Shown here: piece by piece, positions 1 through 9,536 of the stretch | How positions within the stretch are numbered: position 1 is the stretch's first letter | How the letters are laid out: each line of letters opens with the position of its first letter | From: Chishuiella changwenlii | GTDB taxonomy: Bacteria; Bacteroidota; Bacteroidia; Flavobacteriales; Weeksellaceae | Assembly: GCF_900142565.1 (NCBI RefSeq) | Contig: NZ_FRBH01000008.1 | Span: forward strand, 62,001 to 126,000 | Reading direction: 5' to 3' | DNA length: 64,000 nucleotides | The notes under the pieces: model-generated | The model's input: the letters and a program-made list of their open reading frames with translations, nothing else | The model's database searches: none | What the model was told of the DNA's origin: nothing | Made by a program: the position numbers and the translations under genes

Positions 1-1652
1 ACACGAGATACTAATGATGCTAATGCAATAATAAAGAACGAATTTAAAGTAGAAAACCAAGAAACCGTAATCTCTACTTGACTATCTTTAATTTCTGCAA
101 CTTGTGCAGGTACAATCTTAGAAGGTTTATTTTGTTTAGTATATTCTGTATCTAATTTCGTTAAGCTTTCTCCAGAAACTAAAACAAATTTATCTCCTTC
201 TTGGTGAATATTAATTTTATCTCCTTTTACTAATGAAGTTTGAGATGCTAAATTAATTGTTTCTGTTACAACTTTATCTGTTGGTTTTTGTACATAAGAA
301 GCTGAAATTGGTGTTTTATCGTAAACAGTTTTTCCTTCTTCAGTTAAAACAGGATTTCCTTTATCATCTAATTTTACTGTTTCTACAGCTTGGTAAGAAA
401 CATCATAAGAATGAGAAGACCAGTTAAAGTTTAACATCCAAATTGCAGCAGCCCAAATTCCTAAGAAAGTAAATGCTAAAACAACATTCGACCAAAAGGC
501 TTTTTTAATTGTTTGTTTTGCTAATAAAATCAATACATAAGAAATAAATAACAATGGTACTACTGTTAATAAAGTATTGAATATATTAAATGCTAATGCT
601 GCATCTCCAATTAAGTTTCTTTCTGTATTATCTCTGGCGAAAATAACCAATGATGTTGCTCCTTGCTCAAAAGACATCCAGAAGAAAATTACGAAGAATG
701 CGAAGATAATTACGGCAATCATACGATCACGTACAATCTTTGTATAGTTTGCTAATCTGCGTATTACAACAAATAAGAATAAGATTAATGCAACTAAAAT
801 CACAACATTTTGTCCTGATAAACCTCCAATTGCAAAATCGAATAAATTGATTCCTCCAATTGCATTTAAAGGGTCGTTAAACGCATAACCTAATCCTAAA
901 AGTGTCATAATAACAATTAGAATTTGATCTAAAACTGTAAATGGATTTGGTTTTTCTCCAGCTTCATATAATGGAGCCTCATCAGCATCAACATCTGTTG
1001 AATTAGATTTTTTAGGCACTTCACCTACTCTACCAAATAATGGTTTTGCTAACCAGAATTGTAATGTTCCTAATAACATGAAAACTCCAGCTAAACCGAA
1101 TCCCCAATGCCATCCTACTTTTTCTGCTAAGAATCCACATAACATCATTCCAAAGAATGCTCCTGCATTAACTCCCATATAGAAAATAGTATAAGCACCA
1201 TCTTTCTTCTCTGGAAACTTTTTATACATTTCTGATAAGATAGATGTCATATTTGGTTTAAAGAATCCTGTTCCTATAACCAAGCAAGCTAATCCTAAAT
1301 ATAAAAAGATTGGCGTATCGAAAGCCATAAATGCGTGACCAAGTGTCATAATAATTGCACCTATTACAACTGCCCATCTATAACCGATATATTTATCTGC
1401 TATAATTCCTCCAAAAATTGGTGTAATGTATAATAACATCGCGTATGTTCCATATAAAGCTGTTGCTTTTTCTATCGACCATTCCCATCCTGGATTTAAT
1501 CCAATTACTGCGGCTGTTAAAAACTGTATTAGAAGAACGCGCATCCCATAAAAAGAGAAACGTTCCCACATTTCTGTAAAGAAAAGTACAAATAATCCCG
1601 ATGGATGTCCTAATACCTTTGAATCAAAGAAATTTTCTGATTTTGAACTCAT
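1..1652 (-). CDS. POT-family peptide MFS transporter (C-terminus beyond window)
   Basis: Proton-coupled oligopeptide symporter of the inner membrane. I translated it from the ATG at 1650-1652; the frame stays open to the window edge (about 550 codons), so the C-terminus is missing. Residues 28-34 read EMWERFS, the POT signature near TM1, followed by FYGMRVLL. Roughly residues 400-520 form a hydrophilic insert (VKLDDKGNPV and onward) between membrane segments, probably an extracytoplasmic domain. It lies 25 nt downstream of a second POT gene on the same strand, so the two are probably co-transcribed, next to DPP IV. Family assignment is secure; substrate range is not known. Confidence 0.9.
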   Translation of the reverse strand, partial: MSSKSENFFDSKVLGHPSGLFVLFFTEMWERFSFYGMRVLLIQFLTAAVIGLNPGWEWSIEKATALYGTYAMLLYITPIFGGIIADKYIGYRWAVVIGAIIMTLGHAFMAFDTPIFLYLGLACLVIGTGFFKPNMTSILSEMYKKFPEKKDGAYTIFYMGVNAGAFFGMMLCGFLAEKVGWHWGFGLAGVFMLLGTLQFWLAKPLFGRVGEVPKKSNSTDVDADEAPLYEAGEKPNPFTVLDQILIVIMTLLGLGYAFNDPLNAIGGINLFDFAIGGLSGQNVVILVALILFLFVVIRRLANYTKIVRDRMIAVIIFAFFVIFFWMSFEQGATSLVIFARDNTERNLIGDAALAFNIFNTLLTVVPLLFISYVLILLAKQTIKKAFWSNVVLAFTFLGIWAAAIWMLNFNWSSHSYDVSYQAVETVKLDDKGNPVLTEEGKTVYDKTPISASYVQKPTDKVVTETINLASQTSLVKGDKINIHQEGDKFVLVSGESLTKLDTEYTKQNKPSKIVPAQVAEIKDSQVEITVSWFSTLNSFFIIALASLVSR

Positions 1653-1677
1653 GTTTGTTATTTTATATCGTATAATT

Positions 1678-3171
1678 TTATTTTACGTCTTGCATTAATT
1701 TTCTAATTAATGGAGAAATCACAATGATTATAACACCAGCAACTAACGAATAAATTGCTAATTGTTGATATCCTTGTGTGTAAGACATTAATTTACCAAC
1801 TAAAGATGTTGTTTGTGTAGGATCTGACATTCCTGCCCCTAAAATCCCTGCTAAGTATTGTCCGTAAGCTGACGCTAAAAACCAAAGTCCCATCATCATT
1901 CCGCTTAAATGAGCTGGAGATAATTTTGTTACCATTGATAAACCAATTGGAGAAATACATAATTCTGATAATGTTACCACAAAATAAGCTAACAAAAATA
2001 CTTCTAAAGATGTCATTCCCATTTCGTCTGCAAAAAATCGTAAAGAATAGAATATGTAGTAAGCAACTGCTAGAATTAAAAATGATAATCCAAATTTAAT
2101 TACAGTGTTTGGCTCTATTTTCTTTTTTGCCATCCATAACCAAACTAAACCTAATATTGGAGAGAAAATAATTACGTACAATGAATTTGCACTATTATTT
2201 ACCATTGTAGGAAAACTCTCTATTGTATTTATTCCGAAAAGGCTTGTTTTTAAGTTTGTATTTGCAAATAATGCCAATGATCCTCCTGCTTGTTCGAAGA
2301 TTGCGAAAAACAGAATAGAAAAAGAAATCATTATAAATGCAGCAATAAATTTACTTTTATCTTTTGATTCTGGAATTTTATATAACTGAAATAAATAGTA
2401 AAGTATCGCCAATGGTCCTACTGTGAACATAAACATATCTGTGTACGATGTGTTATGAATCATAATAAAGATTAATGGAATAGCAATAATTGCTCCTACA
2501 TAAACAGCTCCTTCTTTAATTAATCTTTTCTTTGGTTCTAATTTTGCTAATGGAGAATCTCCAATAGGTCCTAATTCTTTGCGGATAAATAGGAATAAAA
2601 CAACTCCAATAATCATTACAATACCAGCGGCTAAGAATGCTAAATTCCAACTAACTTGTTTTCCTAAATAAACACAAACTAAACCACCTAATAAAGCTCC
2701 AATGTTAATTCCAGAGTAGAATAATCCGAAACCTGCATCGCGTCGAGGATCTCCTTTTTTATATAGCTCTCCTACCATCGAAGAAATATTCGGTTTAAAG
2801 AAACCTGTTCCAATGATACTTAAAGTAATTCCGTAATAAAAAAATTGGTGAGGATCTGATGCAATTAAAAGGTTTCCAGCAATCATTACAAGACCACCAA
2901 AAACTAACGATTTTTTAAATCCTAAAATTTTATCAGCAAAAATTCCTCCTACAAAAGTAAAAGCATAAACAAAAGCTTGAATAGCTCCGTATTTCAAATT
3001 AGATTCTGATTCAGTTAATCCTAACATGTCCACCATGAAAATGGCAAGAACTCCTCTCATTCCGTAAAAGCAAAAACGCTCCCACATTTCTACCATAAAC
3101 AAATGCCAAAGTTGAATAGGATATTTTCCTTCAAAATTTTGGATTTGCTCTAACGTTAATTTCTGACTCAT
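1678..3171 (-). CDS. POT-family peptide MFS transporter
   Basis: Complete 497-residue proton/oligopeptide symporter with about 12 or more membrane segments. The POT signature EMWERF lies near residue 28, followed by FYGMRGVLAIFM. A second conserved block, GTGFFKPNISSMVGELY, is near residue 120, and FYSGINIGALLGG lies near 150. It has the normal compact length, without the long hydrophilic insert of its downstream neighbour, so the two are paralogues rather than a recent exact duplication. DPP IV, which would supply dipeptides, is transcribed in the same direction upstream of it. Confidence 0.92.
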   Translation of the reverse strand: MSQKLTLEQIQNFEGKYPIQLWHLFMVEMWERFCFYGMRGVLAIFMVDMLGLTESESNLKYGAIQAFVYAFTFVGGIFADKILGFKKSLVFGGLVMIAGNLLIASDPHQFFYYGITLSIIGTGFFKPNISSMVGELYKKGDPRRDAGFGLFYSGINIGALLGGLVCVYLGKQVSWNLAFLAAGIVMIIGVVLFLFIRKELGPIGDSPLAKLEPKKRLIKEGAVYVGAIIAIPLIFIMIHNTSYTDMFMFTVGPLAILYYLFQLYKIPESKDKSKFIAAFIMISFSILFFAIFEQAGGSLALFANTNLKTSLFGINTIESFPTMVNNSANSLYVIIFSPILGLVWLWMAKKKIEPNTVIKFGLSFLILAVAYYIFYSLRFFADEMGMTSLEVFLLAYFVVTLSELCISPIGLSMVTKLSPAHLSGMMMGLWFLASAYGQYLAGILGAGMSDPTQTTSLVGKLMSYTQGYQQLAIYSLVAGVIIIVISPLIRKLMQDVK

Positions 3172-3316
3172 AATATATTTAACTAAATGCTAATTTTCTT
3201 TAATATTTTAAAGCTCAAAACCTATTTAATGTATTGTATATATCTGTTTTATAGCTTATTGTGAAAATAATTATATCACTAATTAATTTTAAGATTTTAT
3301 TAGCAATCAACGAAAA

Positions 3317-3352
3317 TAAAAAAAACCTCTGACAATGTAGAGGTTTTTTTTA
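3317..3352 (-). terminator. Intrinsic terminator after DPP IV
   Basis: AACCTCT pairs with AGAGGTT around an 8-nt loop, with an A-run on one side and a T-run on the other. It lies downstream of the DPP IV stop on the minus strand. The T-run on the plus side means it could work both ways. The rest of 3172-3433 shows nothing else. Confidence 0.75.
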
Positions 3353-3433
3353 TTTAATGATATTTTTTTGTCAATTCATTTATAAATCAGCTCATTTTTG
3401 GCGTTTATTAATAAATTAAATTTTGTTTTTTAA

Positions 3434-5593
3434 TTATAAATTCTTTTTGATGAAATTCGTCATTTTACGATAAAGCTGAATTCTCGTGTATCCACCATAA
3501 ATCCCATGATCTTTATCTGTATAAATAGCCATATCAAAGTCTTTATTAGCTTGTACTAACGCTTCAGATAACTCGAATGTGTTTTGTGGATGAACATTGT
3601 CATCTGCAGAACCATGAATTAATAAAAAGTTTCCTTTTAAATCTTTTGCATAATTAATTGGTGAATTATCATCATATCCAGATGCATTTTCTTCTGGTGT
3701 ACGTAAAAAACGTTCTGTATAAACAGAATCATAATAACGCCAATTAGTTACAGGAGCAACTGCTATTGCGGCCTTAAACACATCATTTCCTTTAAACAAA
3801 ACATTAGACGACATAAATCCTCCGTAAGACCAACCCCAAATACCAATTCGTGATGCATCAACATAAGGCATTTTACCAATTTCTTTTGCTGCTAAAATCT
3901 GATCTTCAACTTCGTATTTTCCTAATTGCAAATACGTTTGTTTTTTAAATTCTTCTCCTTTAAATCCTGTTCCTCTTCCATCTACACAAAAAACGATGTA
4001 ACCTTCTTGTGCTAACATCATGTGCCAGTAATCATTCGAATTGAAATATGAATTAGTTACCGTCTGAGAACCTGGACCAGAATATTGATACATTAATACT
4101 GGGTATTTTTTCGTTGGGTCGAAATCTTTTGGTTTGATAACATACGCATTCAAATCATCACCTTTAGCTGTTTTTAAAACAAATAATTCCTTTGTTCCAA
4201 TGTTATCAGCAGCTAATTTTGTTTTTAATTGAGTGTTTTCTACAATTACACCTAAATCTTTCCCAGATTTAGACTCTACTAAACTAACTGTTTTTGGAGT
4301 TGATATTGACGAATATGTATTGATAAAGTAAGTGAAGTTTTTACTGAATGCAGCAGAATTTGTCCCTGCATTTTTTGTTAACATTCTTGCCTTTTTACCA
4401 TCTAATCCTATTGCAAAAATTTGTCTTTCTGTAGAAACTCGTTTTCCATCATTTGAATTCGATTGATAGTAAAGTGTTTTATTTGCAGGATTGTAACCAT
4501 AATAATTTGTTACTTCCCAATCTCCTTTTGTTACTTGGTTTAGTAATTTCCCGTTTGTATTATAATGATAGATATGGTTATTTCCATCTCTTTCTGATGT
4601 CCATAAGAATGAGTTATCAGCTAAAAATTCTAATGTTAAATTATCAGTTTCAATCCATGCTTTATTTTTCTCCGTAAAAACTCGGTTCACTTTCTTCGTC
4701 GTGATATCATAAACAGAAACATCAACATTATTTTGGTGACGATTAGATGTTACAACAGCTAACAAATTAGTATTCTTAGAAAATTTAATTTTTGGAATGT
4801 AATAATTCTCAACTCCAGATAAATCTACATTTGTTGTTGAGTTATTTTTTGTATCAAAAACATGTAAAGAAACAATAGAATTGTCTTGACCAGCTTTTGG
4901 GTATTTATATCTTAATTCTTCTGGATAAAGATTATTATAATAAATAGGTAAATAAATTTCTTTTACTTTAGCTTCATCAAAACGAACAAAAGCTAATGAA
5001 GTTCCATCTGCATTCCAATCAAAATTTCTTACAAAAGCAAACTCTTCTTCGTAAACCCAATCACTAATACCGTTTATTATTTTATTCTTTTCTCCATCTT
5101 TTGTTACTTGAGTAACTTTATTCGTTTTAAGATCTTGTATGTATAAATTATTTTCAAAAGCAAATGCTACTTTTGATGCATCTGGAGAAAATAAAGGTTC
5201 CTGAATTTCATTTCCGTTAAAAACTGAAGTCGTTTTTTTCGTCTCTGTATCATACACATTATATTTTGCTGTAAAAGAATGACGGTAAATTGATTTAGTT
5301 TCCGTCTGCAATAAAATATAACGTTCATCAGCACTAAATTCATATCCTTCAAATTCACCTGAAAACAATACAACTTCATTAGATTGTCCTTTTTTTAATG
5401 TCGATTCATAAGAACGCTTTACTAATCCTTTTTCTGTTATAATTGTATAATTTTCTCCATCGTTTAACGAATTAACACCATACAAGTAATTTTCTCGGTA
5501 TTTACCACCATAAATTCCTTCTAATGTAATTTGTTGCGCATAAGTATACGCGCTCATTGCTAATACAGCTAAACTTAATATAAATTTTCTCAT
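3434..5593 (-). CDS. Dipeptidyl peptidase IV (S9 family)
   Basis: Secreted or periplasmic serine exopeptidase that releases N-terminal dipeptides, typically after proline or alanine. The 719 residues match the family length. There is a signal peptide at residues 1-19 (ending YTYAQ), a beta-propeller DPPIV_N domain at about 100-450, and an alpha/beta-hydrolase domain from about 500. The catalytic triad is Ser589 in GWSYGG, Asp664 in GSADDNVH and His696 in DKDHGIYGG. The EE motif that binds the peptide N-terminus appears as YEEEFAF near residue 180. The neighbouring POT transporters fit a peptide-scavenging role. Confidence 0.95.
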   Translation of the reverse strand: MRKFILSLAVLAMSAYTYAQQITLEGIYGGKYRENYLYGVNSLNDGENYTIITEKGLVKRSYESTLKKGQSNEVVLFSGEFEGYEFSADERYILLQTETKSIYRHSFTAKYNVYDTETKKTTSVFNGNEIQEPLFSPDASKVAFAFENNLYIQDLKTNKVTQVTKDGEKNKIINGISDWVYEEEFAFVRNFDWNADGTSLAFVRFDEAKVKEIYLPIYYNNLYPEELRYKYPKAGQDNSIVSLHVFDTKNNSTTNVDLSGVENYYIPKIKFSKNTNLLAVVTSNRHQNNVDVSVYDITTKKVNRVFTEKNKAWIETDNLTLEFLADNSFLWTSERDGNNHIYHYNTNGKLLNQVTKGDWEVTNYYGYNPANKTLYYQSNSNDGKRVSTERQIFAIGLDGKKARMLTKNAGTNSAAFSKNFTYFINTYSSISTPKTVSLVESKSGKDLGVIVENTQLKTKLAADNIGTKELFVLKTAKGDDLNAYVIKPKDFDPTKKYPVLMYQYSGPGSQTVTNSYFNSNDYWHMMLAQEGYIVFCVDGRGTGFKGEEFKKQTYLQLGKYEVEDQILAAKEIGKMPYVDASRIGIWGWSYGGFMSSNVLFKGNDVFKAAIAVAPVTNWRYYDSVYTERFLRTPEENASGYDDNSPINYAKDLKGNFLLIHGSADDNVHPQNTFELSEALVQANKDFDMAIYTDKDHGIYGGYTRIQLYRKMTNFIKKNL

Positions 5594-5625
5594 AATTTTA
5601 TGCTAAAGGTATAAATTCAATTTAC

Positions 5626-5633
5626 CAAATATA
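5626..5633 (-). promoter_or_regulatory. Possible -7 element for DPP IV
   Basis: On the minus strand this reads TATATTTG, matching the Bacteroidota -7 consensus TAnnTTTG, about 33 nt upstream of the DPP IV start. No clear TTTG -33 element is visible at the usual distance, so the call is weak. Confidence 0.35.
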
Positions 5634-5775
5634 ATAAAATCTCTTATTTAGAAATCAGTTTTAAATTCAATAATTATATATAAATACCAATACAACCAAA
5701 CATTTTAAGTATTTTTATAGATAATAACGATTAAAACAGTTGTAATTTTGCAACAAAATATAAAATATATCCAAT

Positions 5776-7128
5776 ATGAAGCATCAAGCAGTAGAAGGTT
5801 TTTCGAAATTATCGAAAGAAGGTAAAATTGAATGGGTGATAAATGAATATTTAAATGGTGATACATCTACTATAAAAATATTAAAGCAATATTGGAATGA
5901 TGATGCAGACTTACAAAAACTGCATGATGAGTTTTCTGAAAACACTGTTTCTAATTTTTATATGCCTTTTGGTTTAGCACCAAATTTTCTAATTAATAAT
6001 GAATTATACGCCATTCCTATGGCTGTTGAAGAATCTTCTGTTGTTGCAGCAGCTTCTAAAGCCGCAAAGTTTTGGCAAACTAGAGGTGGTTTTAAAACAA
6101 CTATCTTATCTACAACAAAATTAGGGCATGTACATTTTATGTACGAAGGTGATTTTGAGAAATTAAATACTGCATTCGAAAATACAATTAAAGCAAAGTT
6201 AGTTGAAGAAACAAATGATATTACTAAAAATATGCGTGCGCGTAATGGAGGAATATTAAATCTTGAATTAATCAATAAAACTGCTGATTTAGCTAATTAT
6301 TATCAAATTAAAGGTTCTTTTGAAACAGTTGATTCAATGGGAGCTAACTTCATCAATTCTTGTTTAGAACAATTCGCAAAAACATTGAAAAATGAAATTG
6401 ATGCTGATGATAATTTTACACAAGAGGAAAAAGATTCATTACAAATCGTAATGTGTATTTTGTCAAACTATACTCCAGATTGTATTGTTAGAGCAGAAGT
6501 TTCTTGTCCTATTGAGCAATTAGCAGAAGGAGAAATTACTGCAGAAGAATTTGTAGAAAAATTTTCTCGTGCAGTTCGTATTGCAGAAATAGAGCCTTAC
6601 CGCGCAACAACACATAATAAAGGAATTATGAACGGAGTAGATTCTGTTGTAATTGCCACAGGAAATGATTTTCGTGCTGTAGAGGCATGTGCACATACTT
6701 ATGCTGCAAAAGATGGACAATATTCTTCGTTAACTCATTGTGAGGTAAAAGATGGTATTTTCCGTTTTTGGATAGATTTACCAACAGCATTAGGAACTAT
6801 TGGAGGTTTAACAGCTTTACATCCATTAGTAAAATTAGCTTTAGGAATTTTAGGAAAACCAAATTCAAAAGAGTTAATGGGATTTGCTGCTGTAGCAGGA
6901 TTAGCACAGAATTTTGCTGCATTACGTTCTTTGGTAACAACAGGAATTCAGAAAGGTCACATGAAAATGCACTTAATGAATATCTTAAATCAATTAGAAG
7001 CAACAGAAGAAGAGAAACAATTCTTTGTGAATTATTTTAAAGATAAAACAGTAACTCACCATACTGTAATTGATGAATTCTGTCGTTTACGTGGTGTAAC
7101 TTCTGTAGAAGAAATCAAAAAGAATTAA
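5776..7128 (+). CDS. Hydroxymethylglutaryl-CoA reductase, class II-like
   Basis: Interconverts HMG-CoA and mevalonate with NAD(P)H in the cytosol. In flavobacteria this step normally feeds the mevalonate route to isoprenoids. Length is 450 residues, close to class II enzymes. Visible motifs are the substrate loop around EESSVVAAASKAAKFW (residues 87-102), MGANFINSC (the DAMGMN-like block), a nucleotide-binding ATGNDFRAVEACAHTYA, LGTIGG, and the C-terminal catalytic histidine in KGHMKMHL. A TAATTTTG -7-like element at 5743-5750 precedes the ATG. The next gene follows after 3 nt. Class II enzymes were first described as degradative, but nothing here suggests mevalonate catabolism. Confidence 0.93.
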   Translation: MKHQAVEGFSKLSKEGKIEWVINEYLNGDTSTIKILKQYWNDDADLQKLHDEFSENTVSNFYMPFGLAPNFLINNELYAIPMAVEESSVVAAASKAAKFWQTRGGFKTTILSTTKLGHVHFMYEGDFEKLNTAFENTIKAKLVEETNDITKNMRARNGGILNLELINKTADLANYYQIKGSFETVDSMGANFINSCLEQFAKTLKNEIDADDNFTQEEKDSLQIVMCILSNYTPDCIVRAEVSCPIEQLAEGEITAEEFVEKFSRAVRIAEIEPYRATTHNKGIMNGVDSVVIATGNDFRAVEACAHTYAAKDGQYSSLTHCEVKDGIFRFWIDLPTALGTIGGLTALHPLVKLALGILGKPNSKELMGFAAVAGLAQNFAALRSLVTTGIQKGHMKMHLMNILNQLEATEEEKQFFVNYFKDKTVTHHTVIDEFCRLRGVTSVEEIKKN

Positions 7129-7131
7129 TCG

Positions 7132-7623
7132 GTGGATTTAGAAGAATACTTTCAGAAAGCCAAACAAAAACAGAAAGAACATAAATCTTTTTTAGAGAAA
7201 CTTAAAAAAAGACCTCCGAAAGATTTAGATAAAAAAATGGAAGCAATACATGAGGATGTTTTTGATCGTGTGGATTGCCTTTCTTGTGCTAATTGTTGCA
7301 AAACAACTGGTCCTTTATTTACCAATAAAGACATTGAACGTTTAGCGCATGTTTTTCGTTTAAAACCAAGTCAATTTATCGAAAAATATTTACGAATTGA
7401 TGAAGACAATGATTACGTTCTACAACAAGTACCTTGTCCTTTTTTAGATACTGACAACTATTGTTTAGTGTATGAAGATCGTCCAAAAGCTTGCAGAGAA
7501 TATCCGCATACAGATCGTAAAAAATTTTATCAGATTAATCATCTAACGATAAAAAACACATTAATTTGTCCCGCAACCTACGAAGTCGTAGAGCAGATGC
7601 AAAAAGAAATTACATTAAAATAA
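7132..7623 (+). CDS. YkgJ-family cysteine-cluster protein
   Basis: Small cytosolic protein of 163 residues with the zinc/iron-chelating YkgJ pattern. CLSCANCCKTTGPLF at about residue 49, then CPFLDTDNYCLVYEDRPKACREYP near 104-127 and a later Cys near 150 supply the metal-ligand cysteines. The family's reaction is unknown; it resembles metal-binding or oxidoreductase accessory proteins. It begins at a GTG 3 nt after the HMG-CoA reductase stop and no earlier in-frame ATG fits, so the two are translationally coupled. Confidence 0.85.
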   Translation: MDLEEYFQKAKQKQKEHKSFLEKLKKRPPKDLDKKMEAIHEDVFDRVDCLSCANCCKTTGPLFTNKDIERLAHVFRLKPSQFIEKYLRIDEDNDYVLQQVPCPFLDTDNYCLVYEDRPKACREYPHTDRKKFYQINHLTIKNTLICPATYEVVEQMQKEITLK

Positions 7624-7630
7624 ATAATCA

Positions 7631-7658
7631 ACCCAAATGGAAAATTTTCTATTTGGGT
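7631..7658. terminator. Bidirectional terminator between convergent genes
   Basis: ACCCAAAT pairs with ATTTGGGT. It sits between the convergent YkgJ-family gene and the TPR regulator, and overlaps the last codons of the latter. Confidence 0.65.
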
Positions 7659-9310
7659 TTGTTTATTAAAGCACCTATTTTAAGCACTTCATTTTCAAAA
7701 TTATTTCTATTTCCTTTTGCTTTATTCTTTGTTCTTACTCTATAATTATAAATTGTTGTAACAGAGTATCTTAAAATTTTTGCAATTTTAGTACTATCAT
7801 TTATCCCTAAACGGACTAAAGCAAATATTCTTAATTCTGTATTTAAAAGTTCATTCTCTTTTAGATATATTTTTTCTTCATCAATTAATAAATTATTAAA
7901 ATCAGCAATAAAAGTTGGGTATATATTTAAGAAGATACTATCAAAATTATAATAGAATTTATTCAACTCATTATTCAGAAAGTTTTTATTCTTTGTAAAC
8001 TTCAATAGTTCATCATGCTTTTGAGAAACAATAAGTTTTACTACAGTTTTTCCGTATGTATTTAAACTATCTATATTCTCAGAAATATTTACTAATAAAT
8101 TTGCGATGTAGTATTCTTTAACTTGGTTTATCTCAGAGATTTCATCATAAGAAATAGATAACATTTCGTTTGTTACAACCAATTTCTGATTCAGTTCGCT
8201 AAGTTTCAGATTTAGTACTTCAAGTTTTTTTCTCGCATGAGTTAAATTTCTATTCTGTTTATAGATGTAAAACAATGTGCAAAGCACAACAAAACTTAGA
8301 ATACTTATAATAATTAAGCTAACTCTTAACTTCTCATTCTTTTTATGAATAGCAGATTCGTAAGCTTTATCTATAATCGGTAAAACATTAGAAATAGATA
8401 CAAATCTTAGTTTAGAATTAAAGTATGAGGCATCTTCAAATGCAAAATTAATGTAATGATGGGCTCGCTCTAAATCTCCTTCTTTAAAAAGTATTTGAGC
8501 CAATTCTGTATTAGCAGCATTATCTTTTACAGAAGCTTTTATATCGGAAAGTGCAGAAAGAGCTAAGAATTTTTTCTCTAATTTTTTATTTCCAATTACT
8601 CTATAATTTAAAGCTTGAGAAAAAGCAAACATCGAAAATTCTCTGGTTCCCATTTTGTGCCTTTTCAATAATTCATTGTTAACCTCAATACTTTTATTAT
8701 AATTATTTTTTTCTCTGTATAATCGCTCAACAACAGATAAGTAATGCGTACTATTATGATCTAATTTATTTAATAATTTAGTCATAAATAATTCATACAT
8801 CTTATTGTATAAATCTCTAGAATCTGGTAAAGGACTATAAAAATATAATCTGTAGTACACCCACATCGATTCTTCGTAAAAAAGAATTAATGTTTGATCG
8901 TCTAAATCATTTTCATCAATAGAATTTAATATATCAACAGATTCTTTATAATTTCCTGTTGACGAGAGAACACCTGCCAAATCGATTCTTACTTTATCGC
9001 TATATTTTTTTTCAGGAAAATGCTTAGCTAACGCTATATTCTTATCCATATAGAATAATGTAGAGTCTAACTGATGAGGAATATACTCTTCTATGATTGC
9101 ATTGATGAGTTTATATTGACTTAAATGATCTTTTGTTTTGCTTAAATCTTTTTTTAATTGGAGTATACGATTCTCTTTTATCAAATCATATTTATCTCTA
9201 TTAAGAATAGTCTTGTCTAATTCTGTCAATAAAGAATCTTTTATATGTTGTGCATTTGCATTAACAACAATAATAAATAATAGTAAAGAAGTGATTCGTA
9301 TTTTAGGCAT
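7649..9310 (-). CDS. TPR membrane regulator with C-terminal HTH (DUF6377-like)
   Basis: Probable one-component regulator of the adjacent SusC/SusD/GH30 genes. The 553 residues begin with a signal peptide (about 1-20). An extracytoplasmic alpha-helical repeat region follows at about 30-320, then one TM near 328-348 (SLIIISILSFVVLCTLFYIY) and a coiled coil at about 352-395. The cytosolic tail carries a helix-turn-helix near 495-530 (INDSTKIAKILRYSVTTIYN). This layout is recurrent beside flavobacterial polysaccharide loci. It diverges from susC across 226 nt. Regulation of the neighbours is inferred from position and family. Confidence 0.75.
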   Translation of the reverse strand: MPKIRITSLLLFIIVVNANAQHIKDSLLTELDKTILNRDKYDLIKENRILQLKKDLSKTKDHLSQYKLINAIIEEYIPHQLDSTLFYMDKNIALAKHFPEKKYSDKVRIDLAGVLSSTGNYKESVDILNSIDENDLDDQTLILFYEESMWVYYRLYFYSPLPDSRDLYNKMYELFMTKLLNKLDHNSTHYLSVVERLYREKNNYNKSIEVNNELLKRHKMGTREFSMFAFSQALNYRVIGNKKLEKKFLALSALSDIKASVKDNAANTELAQILFKEGDLERAHHYINFAFEDASYFNSKLRFVSISNVLPIIDKAYESAIHKKNEKLRVSLIIISILSFVVLCTLFYIYKQNRNLTHARKKLEVLNLKLSELNQKLVVTNEMLSISYDEISEINQVKEYYIANLLVNISENIDSLNTYGKTVVKLIVSQKHDELLKFTKNKNFLNNELNKFYYNFDSIFLNIYPTFIADFNNLLIDEEKIYLKENELLNTELRIFALVRLGINDSTKIAKILRYSVTTIYNYRVRTKNKAKGNRNNFENEVLKIGALINKPK

Positions 9311-9504
9311 TTCGTTTTAATCTGTTTTTATAACGTATTTCTATCATTTTTAAGTAAATATTAATTAAAAACACTTGTAATTTACCTACTTTTTTTGGAT
9401 TAAAAAATAATTTATTTAACTGATAAACAATATATTAAATACATATATGATTTATATTTTTAAACTTACTTCTTATTTATTGTATTTTGAACACCAACTA
9501 AAGT

Positions 9505-9512
9505 TAAATTTG
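9505..9512 (+). promoter_or_regulatory. -7-like element of the susC promoter
   Basis: TAAATTTG matches the Bacteroidota -7 consensus, 24 nt before the susC ATG. A TTTG at 9486-9489 lies upstream, but the spacer is only about 15 nt, shorter than usual. The promoter may therefore need an activator such as the divergent regulator. Confidence 0.4.
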
Positions 9513-9536
9513 TGTTAAACAAAAAATTAGAATAAC

